Source: Phoenix dactylifera (Eukaryota > Streptophyta > Magnoliopsida > Arecales > Arecaceae). Taken from it: a stretch of DNA of 64,000 nucleotides. Below the pieces are notes generated by a model. The model was not told where the DNA came from. It saw only the letters and a program-made list of their open reading frames with translations, and made no database searches. Position numbers and translations under genes: made by a program. Shown in pieces: positions 1 to 15,100 of this stretch; within the stretch, counting starts at the first letter, position 1, and every line of letters starts with the position of its first letter. Where the stretch lies: assembly GCF_009389715.1 (NCBI RefSeq), contig NC_052407.1, forward strand, positions 496,001 through 560,000. Reading direction: 5' to 3'.

Positions 1-196
1 AGATGCAAAAATGTAATTTGAAACAAGCTTTTATAATAGCGAAATAATATACATTGACAATATACATAAACAAACACAGCTTGAATAGTTCTGTTAATAT
101 TCTTTACAGTAATGCACTCATATATCTTCTAACACAACAGCTAAATTTACATTTTATCAAGGAATATTGGAGATGCAAGTAGAAAATATCTGTACC
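1..196. other. 3' UTR / downstream flank of UPL7
   Basis: AT-rich sequence just past the UPL7 stop codon (197-199). It probably holds the 3' UTR; no separate gene is visible. Confidence 0.5.
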
Positions 197-3100
197 TTAA
201 GAAAGTTCAAATCCAGTGTTTGAACTGATTGCATAAAGTAGCTTGTTCCTCAAAGTACTTGATCTTTTGTATGTTGGAAGCTGATGGATTAAAACAAGCA
301 ATATCAAAAATATATTGACTTTAGAAGATAAACTAGTTATTAAATCCATAGATCCGTGCTTCAAAATAAATAATATATAAGCTACTAAATGGTAGCAATA
401 GCAATTAGAAAGAGAAAGTTTAGGATGATTCTATTAATTACCTTGAGTGTGTTATAGCATGTGGAAGCTGAGGGAAGACGATCTACATCCTGCCCACCTA
501 TGGTGGCCCAAATAGGTACATCACATGCAACCTGAGCATACAATTCCAACATCAGCTACAATCTATGATGAATCCAACATAACAATTAAGAATGAATTAC
601 TACGCAAAGCATTTGATGATGAATTAGTAAATTGCTAAAGCTTTGCATGTACTATTGTATTATTTTCCTAAACATGTCGATCTACTGATTGATAGAAAAA
701 AAACAAATATGTATCTGACAATCCATGGCTCGTCAAACCAGTCTAGATACAAGGAAATCGATCTAAAACTCCAAATCAGCTGATTTATTCAATCTCACTG
801 CAACACTGAGTCACCAAAATGAAAGGATGATTATGAACCTGTCAAAAAAGACCTCATGACATCTTTGTATTGTCACAAGGATACATTCTATAAATTGAGG
901 TTGGACTTGATAAACAGGGACAATCAGAAGTACTTGAGCTGTTGCCTTGTAAATGTCATGTTAAATGGTGCGCCAAGGAGGAAAACCGTTTTTTTTATTT
1001 AAAAAAGACAGAATAAAAGAAAATAGCCCACTCTGTATCCACCGGATTAAAGTAACATGTAGCTTCTAAGATCATCCAAACATACAATTACATGAACTTT
1101 TTATAGTTCAAGTAGATGCAAACATGGGCTCCAGCACTATCCTTTGCCTTTACCATAGCAATTAGCCGGAGGCATTCATTGTAACTATAACTTAATATAT
1201 GTGGGGAACGACTGTTAGTATCAATCTAAAGTTACCAACCAGGGCTGTAGCCCAGTAGTTCATACTCTGCTTCCAATGGGAGGTGGTGTTCACACGTATC
1301 TTCATATCTTGGTGCCCCTGGGGTTCTGAACAGGGTTAATACATGCCAGCTCCAAGTAAGGTGGTTGTTTGGTTTAAGTCTGGTTTAGGAGCAATTCAGC
1401 ATGATTTGGGCATGGGCAGTTCAAGACTCGAGAGACTCAGTTCAAGAGCAATTCAGCATAATTTAGGCAGTTCAGTGCATGATTCAAGGTTGTGAGTGAA
1501 AAATTGGTACAAATGAACTAGCTTAAGCCTGCTTTAAGGTGGTTTGGCACATATGGTACCAATTTGGCCACTTCTATGGGACGTGCAGCAGGACATTGGC
1601 TACCCTCTGCTTTGTATCCCACTACGGGCTGGACAATTAATAAATAGGGCCAATAAAAAGTTTCTGTTATAATGAACATGGCGCATCATCACAAGAGTGG
1701 AAATATATAATTTCTTTCCAAATCTTTTTCTTTTTCCTTTTAGGGTGCAGTGTGGGGAGGTTGAAAAAAATAAACCCATACCAAACCATTTATCTCACAT
1801 AGACTATCCAATTTGTCAACCAAATCAGCACTTCACTTGTCAACACATCTTAGCAAATGAAATGATAATAGGGAATTTAAGGTTGCATATCCAAATAATT
1901 TGAGAAAGTCAAGAGAGAAAATTTAAATGGAGAAGAAAATATGACAAATCCTAAATATGTTGATTCCTCCACTTCTGCCTTTGTTATATTTATCATTCTT
2001 TTAACAATTAATTGCACAGCACTCCTAATCATCTGAACCAATCCTTGATTAAGCCATAGCCTACTACACAATTACCATTATCCTAAAGGTTCAGGTATAG
2101 ATTTCAAGGATTTACACCCATGGTCACGCATCAGGTCAATGGGCCAAACCCATACCTACCCACATATTTGGTAGGTTTCGGTTAATCAAACCCCACCAAA
2201 GTATAAAAAAATTCTTAATTCAAACCCATTGATTTCGGTTGGTTTGGGTTGGTTGGCATGTCTAGGACAAAAATTGCTACCCTCTATATCTCTCTCTGAT
2301 AAGATGTAAAATTCTGTTTTTGTCACTCTAATGAGCCTGGCATTTTATTTTGGTTCTAAATTGCAATATATCCTTTAGGGTTTCAACCACATATAAGTAC
2401 AAGCTGTTAAGAAAGGAATAAAGTGCTGGTGCCCCCCCCCCCAAAAAAAAAAAACCCACCTTCCATTTATTTTTGGTTCCGTAAATCAGAAACAAAAGAT
2501 TTTTTTGAAGTAAAAAGACTGCCTCGATAGTATTGATCAAAGTTATTTGAAGATTAAACTATGCCTCCAAGTGTTAGTTGCTTGTGAATTTAAAGGGGAA
2601 AAATTCACTTTGTTCCATCATTTCATTTGTTTTGGTTCATTCATGAACAACCAAATTGGCACAGAACGAGATATTTTTAAAAAAACAACTCTGAACCATC
2701 AAGTATAGCCATACTCAAAGGGAGGCGAGCAATGCACAGGCAGCAGTAATCTAGCCTGAGAAAAAGCAAATAGTAGAATAAGATGGAATAATGTGAGCAC
2801 AACAAATCTCTTGGCTTAAGAAATGCAACCATTACCTTGGTATTTTTCACAAAAATAATCACACTCCACATACAGCTTTGTTTAAGAAATAGAATGAACT
2901 GTGCAAGTTATTTGGTATTTTCCTAAGCAAGTTCTTTTAGTAGGTAAATCTTAGAATTCTTATAAGGCAAGACATTTAAAATAAAAAGTTCTTAGAAAAA
3001 AATATTGTAGTGTTTTAGCAGTTAAAGACACCAATAATACAGTCAAAATGCCATAGCAGGTCTAAACAAGACCAAACCTTATGAATCGTGAAAGAAGGCT

Positions 3101-6100
3101 GCAGATGCTTGAATCCAAGTAATGGTGCTCGGGAACAGCTTGTCACAAACTTAAGTAACATGCATCTTTCAATTGGTATGAATCCTTTGACAACCTGCAA
3201 TTTTATATCTCAAGCATAAATCTGGATATGCCCATTAAAATTACAATCTTATGTAAAGGAATTTAGAGTTACTAAGATTATTAAGTTTGAAAAAAAAACT
3301 GCAATAAGGAATAAACCGCAATCAACATATTTCTTCCACCTATGCATAATGATATTTGTTTCATACTACCATGAATAATTAACATGTACCGTTCATTAAG
3401 CAACCTATTTATTGATCAACATGACAATCATTGATGCAGTATTCAGGTAAAGCACAGAAACATGTACTTCCATCTAAATTTTCTTTAACACATTACAATG
3501 TTGTCACCAGCAGGTTTATTAATATTCATCAGCAATGCACTACAAGACAGCAACTCACAATAACTCACTTGTACTAGATTCCATCAATATAAAGTGCATC
3601 ATTGAGTTATTTACCATATTTATGTTATTGTACATAAGATTTTAAAATATTATCCATCATGTTGCATGCATGTAGCCTCTCAAGGATATAATCATATCCA
3701 TGGCCACTACAAGCCCGTGACTATTGAAGCGTTCCCCTGCATAAGATGGCAATATCATTCAAGTCAGGTATGGTTCCAGCATTCTTAGTTTAGCGGGTTC
3801 AGTTTCAATAGAGGTACTTTTGTTATTCAGAAGATTCTAACAAGTGCTTCAAAATCTTAATCCAGATTTCTGCAACCTGTTTCAGCTGCCTTCAATTAAG
3901 ATATCCTGCATTCCTAAATATCTATGAATGCAAAGCTTGAATGGTTGACGATCAAGATCTTCCTCTTGGTTAAGCCCTTCAAAGCAATGATTGCTGACAA
4001 TATGGTGTCTAACGTGGACCCAGCTTACCTCTTTGTATATTGCATATCTACTTGTACAGCAGATATTTTCTCAAATAAGCATAATATGTAAGAACCTGCT
4101 TGAGGCACTGGAGAATACGATCCGGACTATCAGGCTAATCAATTACTAGAATACTTGCATTAGAAATAAAAGCAATAGAAACATGCTGTAGGAAACTATA
4201 CATTTTCATGAGAGTGATGAGGCAAAAAATTTATGGAATAGATGCTGATAATTATGTTACGAACTGTTAGCTCATACAAAATCATACATAATGTATTTGT
4301 TAGGCAACAATATGAGAAATGCAGAAATAAACCTGTTTGGTATTGGCTATGAACACACAGACACACATCCTTACACATATACATACATACATACATACAT
4401 ATACATATACATGCATGATAATTATGTTACGAACTGTTAGCTCATACAAAATCATACATAATGTATTTGTTAGGCAGCAATATGAGAAATGCAGAAATAA
4501 ACCTGTTTGGTATTGGCTATGAACACACAGACACACATACTTACACATATACATACATACATACATACATATACATATACATGCATGCATGTATATGTAT
4601 TTATATATGTACATAGATGCAAGTATCTGTATATATGTATATGGATATAGTACATATTGCTGTCATGAAGATATGGTTTGTATAGGACCGGTACCTCCCA
4701 GAAGAGCTTAACTGTACGACTTGAATCAGAATAACCACCAGTGTACTTAGTGTTGCTTCGCAAATCATCAACATCGAAGTCATGATTTCCACCTGAAAGC
4801 AGCTGCATGCAGCAATTAAAGATTAGAACACCATCAGAACAAAAGGTCTAAATTTCAAATTACTACAACACAATGTTGTCATTAGAAATTAATTCTAAAT
4901 CAACACATAACAGTTATAATTTCCACTTGTAACATAAGGATATAAAGTGGATATGAATGTGACTAGGTAAGATGGTGTTAGCACAAGTACGTTAGAGTAA
5001 GCTCAAACTTTGCCCCAATAGAAGAATATTGTTATGGTGTGGGATGCTCAAACGCCAAAAGGGTCTGACAACTGGAGCAATCAAGAGCAGTTGACTTATG
5101 CTGAAGGGTCTGTAGGGAATTCGAGACATGGGAAACATAAATGGAGCTGGAAGATGGTCTGAACTTTAATGCATATCCAAAGAATCAAATCCACATTAAG
5201 AATGAATGGTGAAGCATAAAGTCAGACTTGAATTAGAAGTCATGAAGCTTGCCGGTTATGCCAGATTTTGTCAATAACAGGCACATGCACAGATGGAAGT
5301 GCTTGCATGCTCACAAACAAGCATACAAATTTATACACATTACATGTCCGAAAGAACAAACGAGGATTACATTATTTCTCAAAGGCAAGCAGATTTCTTT
5401 GCACTTACAAAATTATTTAGCAGACTGTACATTTAAAGAATAACTTGCAATGCAAAATAGAAATCCAAGAAACAGGATTGATTAAAACAACTAAGAAACA
5501 AGAATTTGAGTAAAAGAATTGTGCAAATATTATTCAGAATAAATTACCTGAAGAGTGCTTGGTTTAAGTTAGGGGGAAAATGATATCGTTATTATCTCTT
5601 ATCTCTTACAACAAGCTTAAAGTGGACATTTATTAAAAGTGAGTTTATGGGAGATGACATCCTATCTCAAAGTTAAGTGTTTTGACTTATAAATAAGAAA
5701 CATTAACTTATCTTATAATACAACTGATGCATATACAAGCTAAGTCAATTCAGATAAATAGGTCAGTTGAACAGCTGTGCAGAACTTTAAAATTAGAATC
5801 CATCTTCCAAACATAAAAATTTTAAATCAGTTCAGTAAGAGGAGTCCTGAAGGAGCAGGGAAGTCTCATAATTCCATGAGTATATCCTGAGTCAACAAGA
5901 ACTGCAATAGAAGGCACAAGAAATTTTATTACATCTCAAAGAAGAATTACCTGATTGAATTCATTTGCATTGAATAAGCTCAACCAAGATGGTGATATGA
6001 GATCAACCAAGCCTCTATAAAATGCATTTGCAAATGGAAGTATCTGCAGGCCAAAATTACAAGATCAATTTAATTTACATATACAATAGAATATAGATAA

Positions 6101-9100
6101 TAACATACATATATACCAGAAATATATGACATACTTGGCGATTGAGTTTGTAGTCTGCCATTGCATGGACATACTGTAACTTGTTTTCATTTGTAACAGA
6201 CACATTTTTACCACCAGGTTTAAGCTCAGTTACAACCCTGCTGCCACAGAGCTCTTCAGTAACCGTAAAATCTAAACACAGCTCCGCCACATCACCATCA
6301 AAATGCTGTTGACTAACAGGACATTAGGGAGGGGGAAAAATCTAATCCCAATTATAACATATGAATCCAACTACACTGGTGAGGTTATAACAGTAATCAC
6401 ATGAATTAAAAAATTTATAAGCCTAATTATCACCATTTTTTTTCCAATGTCACTACTCTAGTGAAATTGTTTTGAGAGAAAGATTAGGCAAAACCTAAGC
6501 AACTTTCGTTAAGAAAATGAAAGGTGCACTACTTTTGCACAATTCATCTTAAGAAGCTCTACCCACAATATTATGGCATTGATCTTAACCATAACATAAT
6601 CATAAGTAGAGATACAATTTCATCACATTGATAGCACGAAACAAGTTGAATAATAATAAACACCCAAGCCCCAAATTCAGAAAATATCAAATTGTATTCA
6701 TATATCGAAGAATATCAAGTATGCTTCCTTTATTTCTGAACTGAGTCAGACAAAGCTGAAGTTCAGAAAACCTCCTACCTTTCATTGAAAAGAAAACCTA
6801 AATATCTTGCATAAACTGGCTGACAAGATGTGTGCATGCATGCACATATGCCCGTCCACCTGCTTGCACACATACATAGCAACACAAGGTGCAAAGAGAG
6901 GAATTCACCCTCACTGCATAATTCAGTGCTGGCGGTTGAAAAATTGAAATCTAATCTGTTGGATGTGATCCAAAAGGCTTAAAATGCCTATGCATAAAAA
7001 ACTATTTTCATAAAGCCCTAGCCCATGCATCACACTGTCCTGAATTAACACACCATATCATGCCATTAGAACTACATATTTGGGAGGACTTGAAGCATTG
7101 GGCAGGAGGTTCCCAGAATGTATGATTCTTCTACACGAGCATTTACGAAATGCAGTTCAAATCCAAAAGTTTAGATTTTTCATTTTGCAACTTCATTTAT
7201 TGAATCTATTGGGAGTATAAGGTCTTTTTGTTATGTGCTGGTATGATAACTGCAATACACACATACAAACACAACATGAATGTCAATCAAGTGTCCAGGT
7301 GCTGAGATGCATTGAACAGGCAACCCTATATGAACACAAGGCAACCAATATCAATATTAATATATATAGTAACTTGTCGGTGCTGTGTTAACGGGTATGA
7401 AACACTACTACATTGACACATGTACACATCTTGATGCCAGGACAGCAAAACAAATGCAAAAACCATGTAACAGTATGGAGGCCTTACCAGTATCAGTACC
7501 TTCCTGGTATGATCTATGGTCTGTTTGGACTAGTACACATCCATACTCAATCCTTGCCATATATACCATGTGCACTTAATTATACATGGCTGCATCTACA
7601 TTCTGTAAGGTTATTAATAATAACAATATCTAGCTGAAATTGTACATGAAAATATCTTTTGCAACAAAATTGACTAACTGTTATATGAAAAGGATCATTC
7701 AATTATGTTTAGCAGTTGTAATTCCTAAAGGAGTGTCATGGACTCTTCAAGTCAACAATTAAATCATTACATATTGTGCTGGTACCAATCAAGGGTCAGC
7801 ATGGTATGCATCTCAAGCCAACACATGGAAGAACCAGCAAGAAAAATACACAAGTCAATAAAAGATTTTGCACTCAGAATTTAATTTACACTACCCTTTT
7901 TTTGAACATGAACTGGTTTTAGTTGCTTTATTCTTCTCCAAAAAAAAAGGTTCCTTCTAGTTTTATGCACACGAGACCTTTCCAACTATACCGAGTGGCA
8001 CCTTCATATTTTTGATGATTTGTACTACCATCATTTGCATGAGGTGCATGTGGACTTATGGAACATTGTCTATTGAGTATTAGAAATGGAATCTTTTTTA
8101 TTGCATAGGCCATTTAGTAACGTAACATGCCAATGTATATTTGGGACCTGCCTTGCACCCAAGGAGCCTGCCCTGGCATCAACCATCCCTAAACTCCTTG
8201 ACTCACTCAGTTGCCACATACCCCGCAAATGTTTTGTGGAAAACTGAATCACACAAAATCAATTAATATTGATCCCATCCTTTCATGGTTTAAGAAGATA
8301 ACCTAAGTTTATTACATAGGCCTCCTACCGATGGCACACTATAAGGTGTAAGGCATTGCCTTAAATGATCCTAATGTCTATCTCTCCCTAATTTGAGCCT
8401 CAAGGTGTTTTTCTAAAGAGTCTAAAGGAGTTAGGGAATTTAAGCCTCAAGTAAGATTTCTTTTTTTACCAATGGTATGTTTATTCTGTACCTATGTTTA
8501 TTCTGTATCAACTCCCAGAAGATCTTTCCTAACATATCATAAACTCATAATTTTCATAGGGTCAGAATTGTCGGATTTGAATGTACTAATATTTAAGTCT
8601 TGGTGCCGTTCCCCATATCGGTATCTTACTGGCATGATATAGTGCGATTGGAGAGAACGCAGCAAATACTACCATGCATTGATGCGGGGGAGCATATCAA
8701 GCCCTCTAACTATACCATTATTGTAAGCTCCTGGAATCTCATTCAAAAAGGCTAATCAGAAGTACCTCCAAGATCTTGCCAACGCACAATCGTTGTGGGA
8801 ATAAACACATGCTGGCAAAGGTCCTCAAAAGTACCCTGTTGTATTGTTATGGTATGCACCGAATAGTCCAGAATGGTACAATACTCGAAATGCTGCTATT
8901 CATCATGGTTGGAATGATTTCTTAGGTACAACATAAGTTCTTAGAGGCATGCAACCAAGAAGTACAATAACCCCATTCCATATTGTAATTCTAAAACATG
9001 AGTAGATATCAAAATCTAATGAAATGTAAACATATGAAATACAAGGCTTTTATTAGAAATCAACAAAGAGCAACAAAATGAACTTCAAAAATATAAATAC

Positions 9101-12100
9101 TACAACCATGAGCTTACCTTTACATACATAAGACTCCTGTACAGTTCAGGATCTAGTGTTGATAATTCATCAAGAAAGCTATAGCGACCCAACAGCTTCT
9201 GCACAAAGACTGGTGAAAAGGAATAGTCTAGTAAAATCCCTTCATAAAGAGCTTTTCCAACCACTCTTCCAAGGAATTCAATCATCTCAACGCCGTTGCC
9301 TAGCAATCTGGCAGACATATTAGGAATTAAATTGTTCTCTGATGTAGAGGTCTGAGAGAAAAATCCATACCTGTGTTCCCATAATATGTCAAGTAATTTT
9401 TTATTATGTACAGGTAAATGAGTTACTTGAAAGAAAATGGATTCCTACATGAAGAAACAGCATTTAGACTTACTGAGGGTCAAAGGAAGCCTTTGACAAA
9501 TCAGTTAAGAACTCCTTTGACAGACCTCCATAATCTAGACCAGCTTCAGGAAGACCACATTCACTGATAAATGACACATTAATGCATGACTTTAACCTTG
9601 ATCCAAGAAAATTCAATTGTCTATATCCGTCTTCAATAATGTGGTTTCGACGAACAACTATCTCAATTGACCCTGAACCTGATCCAGACACCTCACCGGC
9701 CACTCTTCTAGAGACTTTGTCCATCTTAATAAATTCCCTAAACATTTGAACTCTGCAAAGGGACTATAAATGTAAATGAACCATTATCATGAAATATTAG
9801 TGGCAAAAGCACAGATCTGGAAATTACAACTTCAAAAAGGCTCTATTTAATGTTGTCAATAAAGTGATATTGTAAAGCAGGTCAATTTGATTCAATCATT
9901 TCAGAGCTAAAAACAAGGTAGCAGCAATGATTAGATATCTGCTTAGCAAAGGAAAGATGCATTAGAGTCTAAGAACTTTACAGGACCGAACTTGAGTTTA
10001 AGATATGATGATTAAGTACAACAATACAAATTTACAACTAATGACAGCGACAATCATGGAATACTAGTTCACAGTGATGGCTTTTCACATCTGTCTAGAG
10101 GTATCATGCTTCCCATATGATACATAAGTCACATCTAACTCACAAACAAACAACGTGACTTCTTTATCCCTTTTTAAGTCCGCAGCAGTCTCCATTATCT
10201 ATCAAGCAACAATCATTCAGAACTTTATGGACCACTTTGGCCACCCTAGGTTGATCTAGATAGGGTTTTGGAGTAAGAGTAGACATCCATTTTGGCAAGC
10301 CAAGCATCAAAATAAAGCTCTCAGCAAGTATTATGAAAGTGCAGTGACTCCCTAAAGGGTTCATCACACAAAATAAACTAGGGACTATGATGACATCTGG
10401 GCCTTTAAACTGGCCGATCAAAGTAAAGTTTTCTTTTCAAGGAAAACATCGATCTCACAATCTGGGAAGAATTAGGTGAAATGGTTTTGATATAAAAAGT
10501 CGAGATCTAGCTCCATGGAGATTTTATATTTTTGTGATTATTTGTACTGGTCATAGGGATTTTGGAAAAGATGCAACATCTTCTAACTATAAGAGAAATC
10601 CGACCTGGATTTTGTAAGGACAGACCTCACTAGTATAAATAAAGGGATTGTAATCAGCTTTTTGCAATTCTCCTGTTTTTTTAGAGTTCATACATGAGCA
10701 GATTGAAAAATTTGCTTCATTCTCTCTCCAATCGGGTCAGGAACATGGAGGAGAAGATAGTTTTTCAGCACCCTGGCCAGCATCATGCAGTAGACCTTGT
10801 AATTTTTAGTATAAGATAATAACCTTTTTCCTTTTTCCGGTAATAGGTTATAAGGTAAGAATTGAGAAACATGCCCATAGGTTGTTAGTAAGCAACACAT
10901 GAGTTCCATGCCCTTAGTTAGAATTGCATTCACTTCAAGACTTTGGCCTTAATAAATTACGCTCCATTCTTACCTCATCAATTTATCACCTTAATGTATC
11001 CTACTCTAATTTTTGTTGAGATATTTCTCAAATATACTTCAGTTCTTATTTTTCCTTTTCAAGAAACACATCTCCAACTCCTATTAGATTCAAGAGAGAA
11101 GGAAAAAATTAAAAGAACAAAAAAACACTAGGTACATAGAATAACTTGACCGGTTATTTGAGTGATGCCATATATGTCCATAAAATCCCACATTCCTACT
11201 GCCCACACATACTAACTTCATTTGACTAGAATTTCAATTAGCAATCAGGTAAAGTTAAGTCTTAGTATGGAATATTAAACCCTCCATAGAAAACAATAGA
11301 TCAAGAGGTCTTCTACATATCGATAACAAGTCTACGTTTTGGATATTCAGGATGTCAGGTCGGTCAGATTACTATGTGGAGGTATTGAATAAGGATATTC
11401 ATACAAAATGCTACAAGCACATCACAAGCACCTCTACATAATGAAAACACAAAGTCATCAATGATCAACAATGGTAAGATCTTTCGAAGGTGGCTTTCTT
11501 AAAGGTTTCTGTGAACAAATGACTTCAAGCAAACTGTCCCAATTTCTCGCAAGGTTCTATGCTTTTAGTTTTAGGCTTACAACTAACTTGCACGGCAAGA
11601 TATTCCTCATTTTATGGTTCAAGTTAGAGCAAGTGCAGCTACCCTAACAGCTGTTTAATAACTAGAAATTGTAAGTATGAAAACTACCATGAAATGAATC
11701 CAAAATGCAGATTCAGTACAGTTAATCTTACTAGTCACATGCAAATTAAATGGTCATAACTAGAGTGGTTATATGTGTAACATATGAATACTGGCTAAAA
11801 TGATCACAACTAATATACGTATATGTTACATATCTGGTTGAGACTAAATCCTAGTGCACCTATAAACCTAGGCATTTTTGTTGTCGTGGTTAGATTCATA
11901 ACTTTTAGTATCCAACCAGAGCCAATCCTAGGGTTCAAGTTGCAGAAGGGGCAACCTCTAAGAATGGCTGCGTGGAGAAAAAAAGTAGGGGCTACAGACC
12001 AACTTGTGGAAACGGCTACCCAGTGATCATAGTGCATCACCATATGGAAAGGCCACTTGATTGTTTAAGATTGAAGCTATCACATGGAAAGGGCCTCCCA

Positions 12101-15100
12101 AACTAGAGTAGACCACTTAGCACACAGATGGCGGACATGGTTATCAGATACTTACTTGATCAAGGCCTATGACTGATACACCTCTAACATCTAGGCAGTT
12201 TTGGTGTAGTAGTTAGAGTCCTAGCACCATATGCATAATAACAAACAAATACTAGATGATTTTAAATGCTGCTTCGAGGGTACTTTATGCAAAAAAAACA
12301 ATCTGCCATAATTATGAAAAGTTTTATGCGTATTTCAGTACATATTAAAAAGTAATTAGAACTTTTTTCGTGATACCTTTCCTCAAATGGATATACATGT
12401 GGCACAGTTGTGAGTAGAGAGCTCATGCTTGGGATGGTTGAAGGATCGCCGCACTGCAAATTTATAAATGCAGCTTCGTGAGATCTAGCAGCTGCTGCAA
12501 TTGGAATGCGACCTTTTCTCGCAGGTCCTAGCCACAGAGAAGAAGGGCAGAATCTGTGCCTGCAATCCCTTTCATAAAGCAAATGAAGGCATCTGACTGC
12601 TACATCTGTTACAATTTTATTGCTGGGTCCTCCATTATTAATAAAGGAATTGTATACAAATGTGTTAAGCACTGACACAATTCTTCTCTGCTGCTGAAGT
12701 GTAAATGGAACCTAGTTGATAAAAGAAAATGATTAGAATCTGTTGAAAAAATCACCTACCAGGAAGCTCGTATCATAATACCTGTTTTTCATAGAACTCT
12801 ATGTCGTCAAGAACCAACAGCAGGTGCGCATATGTAGCACAAAACAGATGCAACATACACGATAAGTCCTTCGAAATACCTTGAGGTCCTCGCCTCATAG
12901 CTTCAACATCCCATAAATCATGAACATCCTCATTGACCTGATCAGGACTAAGAGGACCGTCATTTGAGTCGGCATATTTCCCATCGGTTGATCTTCCAGA
13001 AATCTTCTGCAGCACATTCACCCACTTGCTTCCAGCATCCTTCATGTTCCGCCTTTGCCTTGTATCGTAGATTGCTTCATTGCAATTCCCAACATTAGCA
13101 TCTTTTGTATCCTTGCAAAATTTGACTTCATGGGACAAGTGGCCAGTTTCGCCAAAGATGGAAACTTCTAATATTTCCCATAGTTCCACAAGAAAGCCAG
13201 GAGTGAAGGAAAGTATATTAAGAATAGGCAATGAGCCAAGAAAAGGGTTCAAAAAGGAAAATATTCTAAGCATGAAATAATACAAATATATGACATTTAG
13301 TAGCTTGAAGTTCCCCAAGTATTCTGAGCTCTGATTTGCAGCACAAGTCTCTGCAACTTGAGTTGGAATATTCTTCTTCACCATGATCAGAAGATTCCTT
13401 AGGTGCCACTGCTGGTGCACAGGTTTAAGAAGGTCTATGTATGAAGACTTCATGTTGTTGCTATTATCTGAATCAACAGCTTCAGAAGAATAATCTGTTG
13501 CCAATAATTCATCACTATGTTTTCTCAGCAAACCTACATTGCTCTCAAGCCAATTTAGAAGATTCTCTGAAAAAATATTGACGGCTTGAACATACAATCT
13601 ACAATCTAGGCCTTGGATGAAGTGCCCGGTAGCACAAGAATCATCACTATACTCCGTTGCTAAGTTTATAATGTTTGCAAGAGCCCACCCAAAGCAAGGT
13701 ATTGCCTCAGCACAAGGACCAGAATTTTCTGACTGCTCTAATTTTAATATTTGATCAAAGATTTTATCCCTGGAAATCTGCCACCACCTGCCAAAGTTTA
13801 ATCAGTTCCAAGACCTTTGAAACATAATTTTGAAGAAGAAAATGTTAGCAGCAAGATCTAAGTATTATCATCAATATGCCTTCCATAAAATTATATAAAT
13901 TATAGAAATCCTTGAGAGATGCAATATATAAAAGTCACATATGAGCCCCATCTTAACATAACACAAGCCTAGTCCTCCCCAGATGCAAACCAGCTAATAT
14001 AAAGTTTCCATTGCCAAGTCCAGAAATGGCATGCCTACAGGCTCCGCGTAGTTTGCAAAAGTAAAGAAGGCATATTTATGAAGTGCCAAAGCTGAGGTAA
14101 GCATGACATAGAAAGCAGAAAGATGTAATCAAGATCATCAAACACAGATATACTGTTTGATTTCGGTTGATCTGAACCCTCTGCCCTCTCCAAAAAGAGA
14201 AAAACTATGGAAATAACTAGCTAGCTATCTGAGGATTGGAACTTTAGGGGTTTAAGTGCCTCTTTTCACTAAACAATCAGGGTTTTACTATATAACTGTA
14301 AAATTCACAAGGAAAAATTTTTAGAGTCGTATATATCAGAAATTGGTGACCCTTACCAGTAAATTGTCAAGGCATGGTAGCAGAGCAGATTCATGCTTGA
14401 GAGCAGGTAAGAGAAGAGATGGTAGACACTGAGTGAGATACGGAACTGTCAGTATGAATACACAGTACTGTTTAGAAGCATCATTCACATTGGAAATATC
14501 AGTATCATTTACATCTAGCCTCTTAGAATGAAAAGAGCGCAAAGCTAAAGTTATTGCACTTGCAGTAATCACAAAACAATCCTCTGTGGACACAATAGTC
14601 TTCTTTCCTGAGGCAATTTGAGAGCCAAGTCTCATGATGTATTTCCTAATACAGCTGTACATAGCACTTTTTCTTGTTGCCATAAATCCAATTAATCTCT
14701 TCACAGCAATATCAGCATCTCTGTTGTCATCACTTTTCAAACTCTTCCAACTTTTTAGATCAGACAAGGAAATACTTAAACGCATTGCAAGCACAGTAAG
14801 TGGAACCATGTTTTCATTTCCATGACAGGTGATGTCACACTCAGCAAGAATGAATGAGCATAATGAAATCAGCTTCTGTGCTTGATAAAGCCATGTGGAT
14901 TTTTCCTCATGTGTACCTACAGCCAAAGAACAGAAGTTTTTCTCTGCATCTGCAAATTAAAAAGGATAAAGGTCAGCAAAAATATTCATTATAATAATAT
15001 GAAATGGAAAAAACTAATGACTGCTGTAAAGAATATATTCTTTTCCATTTGAAAATAACAGTATTTGGAGACAAGCTAGGCAATGATTTTACATTTGGTC

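Noticed and set aside
10600-10700. Solo LTR in UPL7 intron 6
   Set aside because: TATA- and poly(A)-like signals are present but no TG...CA ends or target duplication could be set.
12262-12376. Downstream extension of the ORF over UPL7 exon 6
   Set aside because: Homology stops at PFEER, where a GT donor at 12376 joins exon 7 (VQMFREF...) in frame; the rest is intron.
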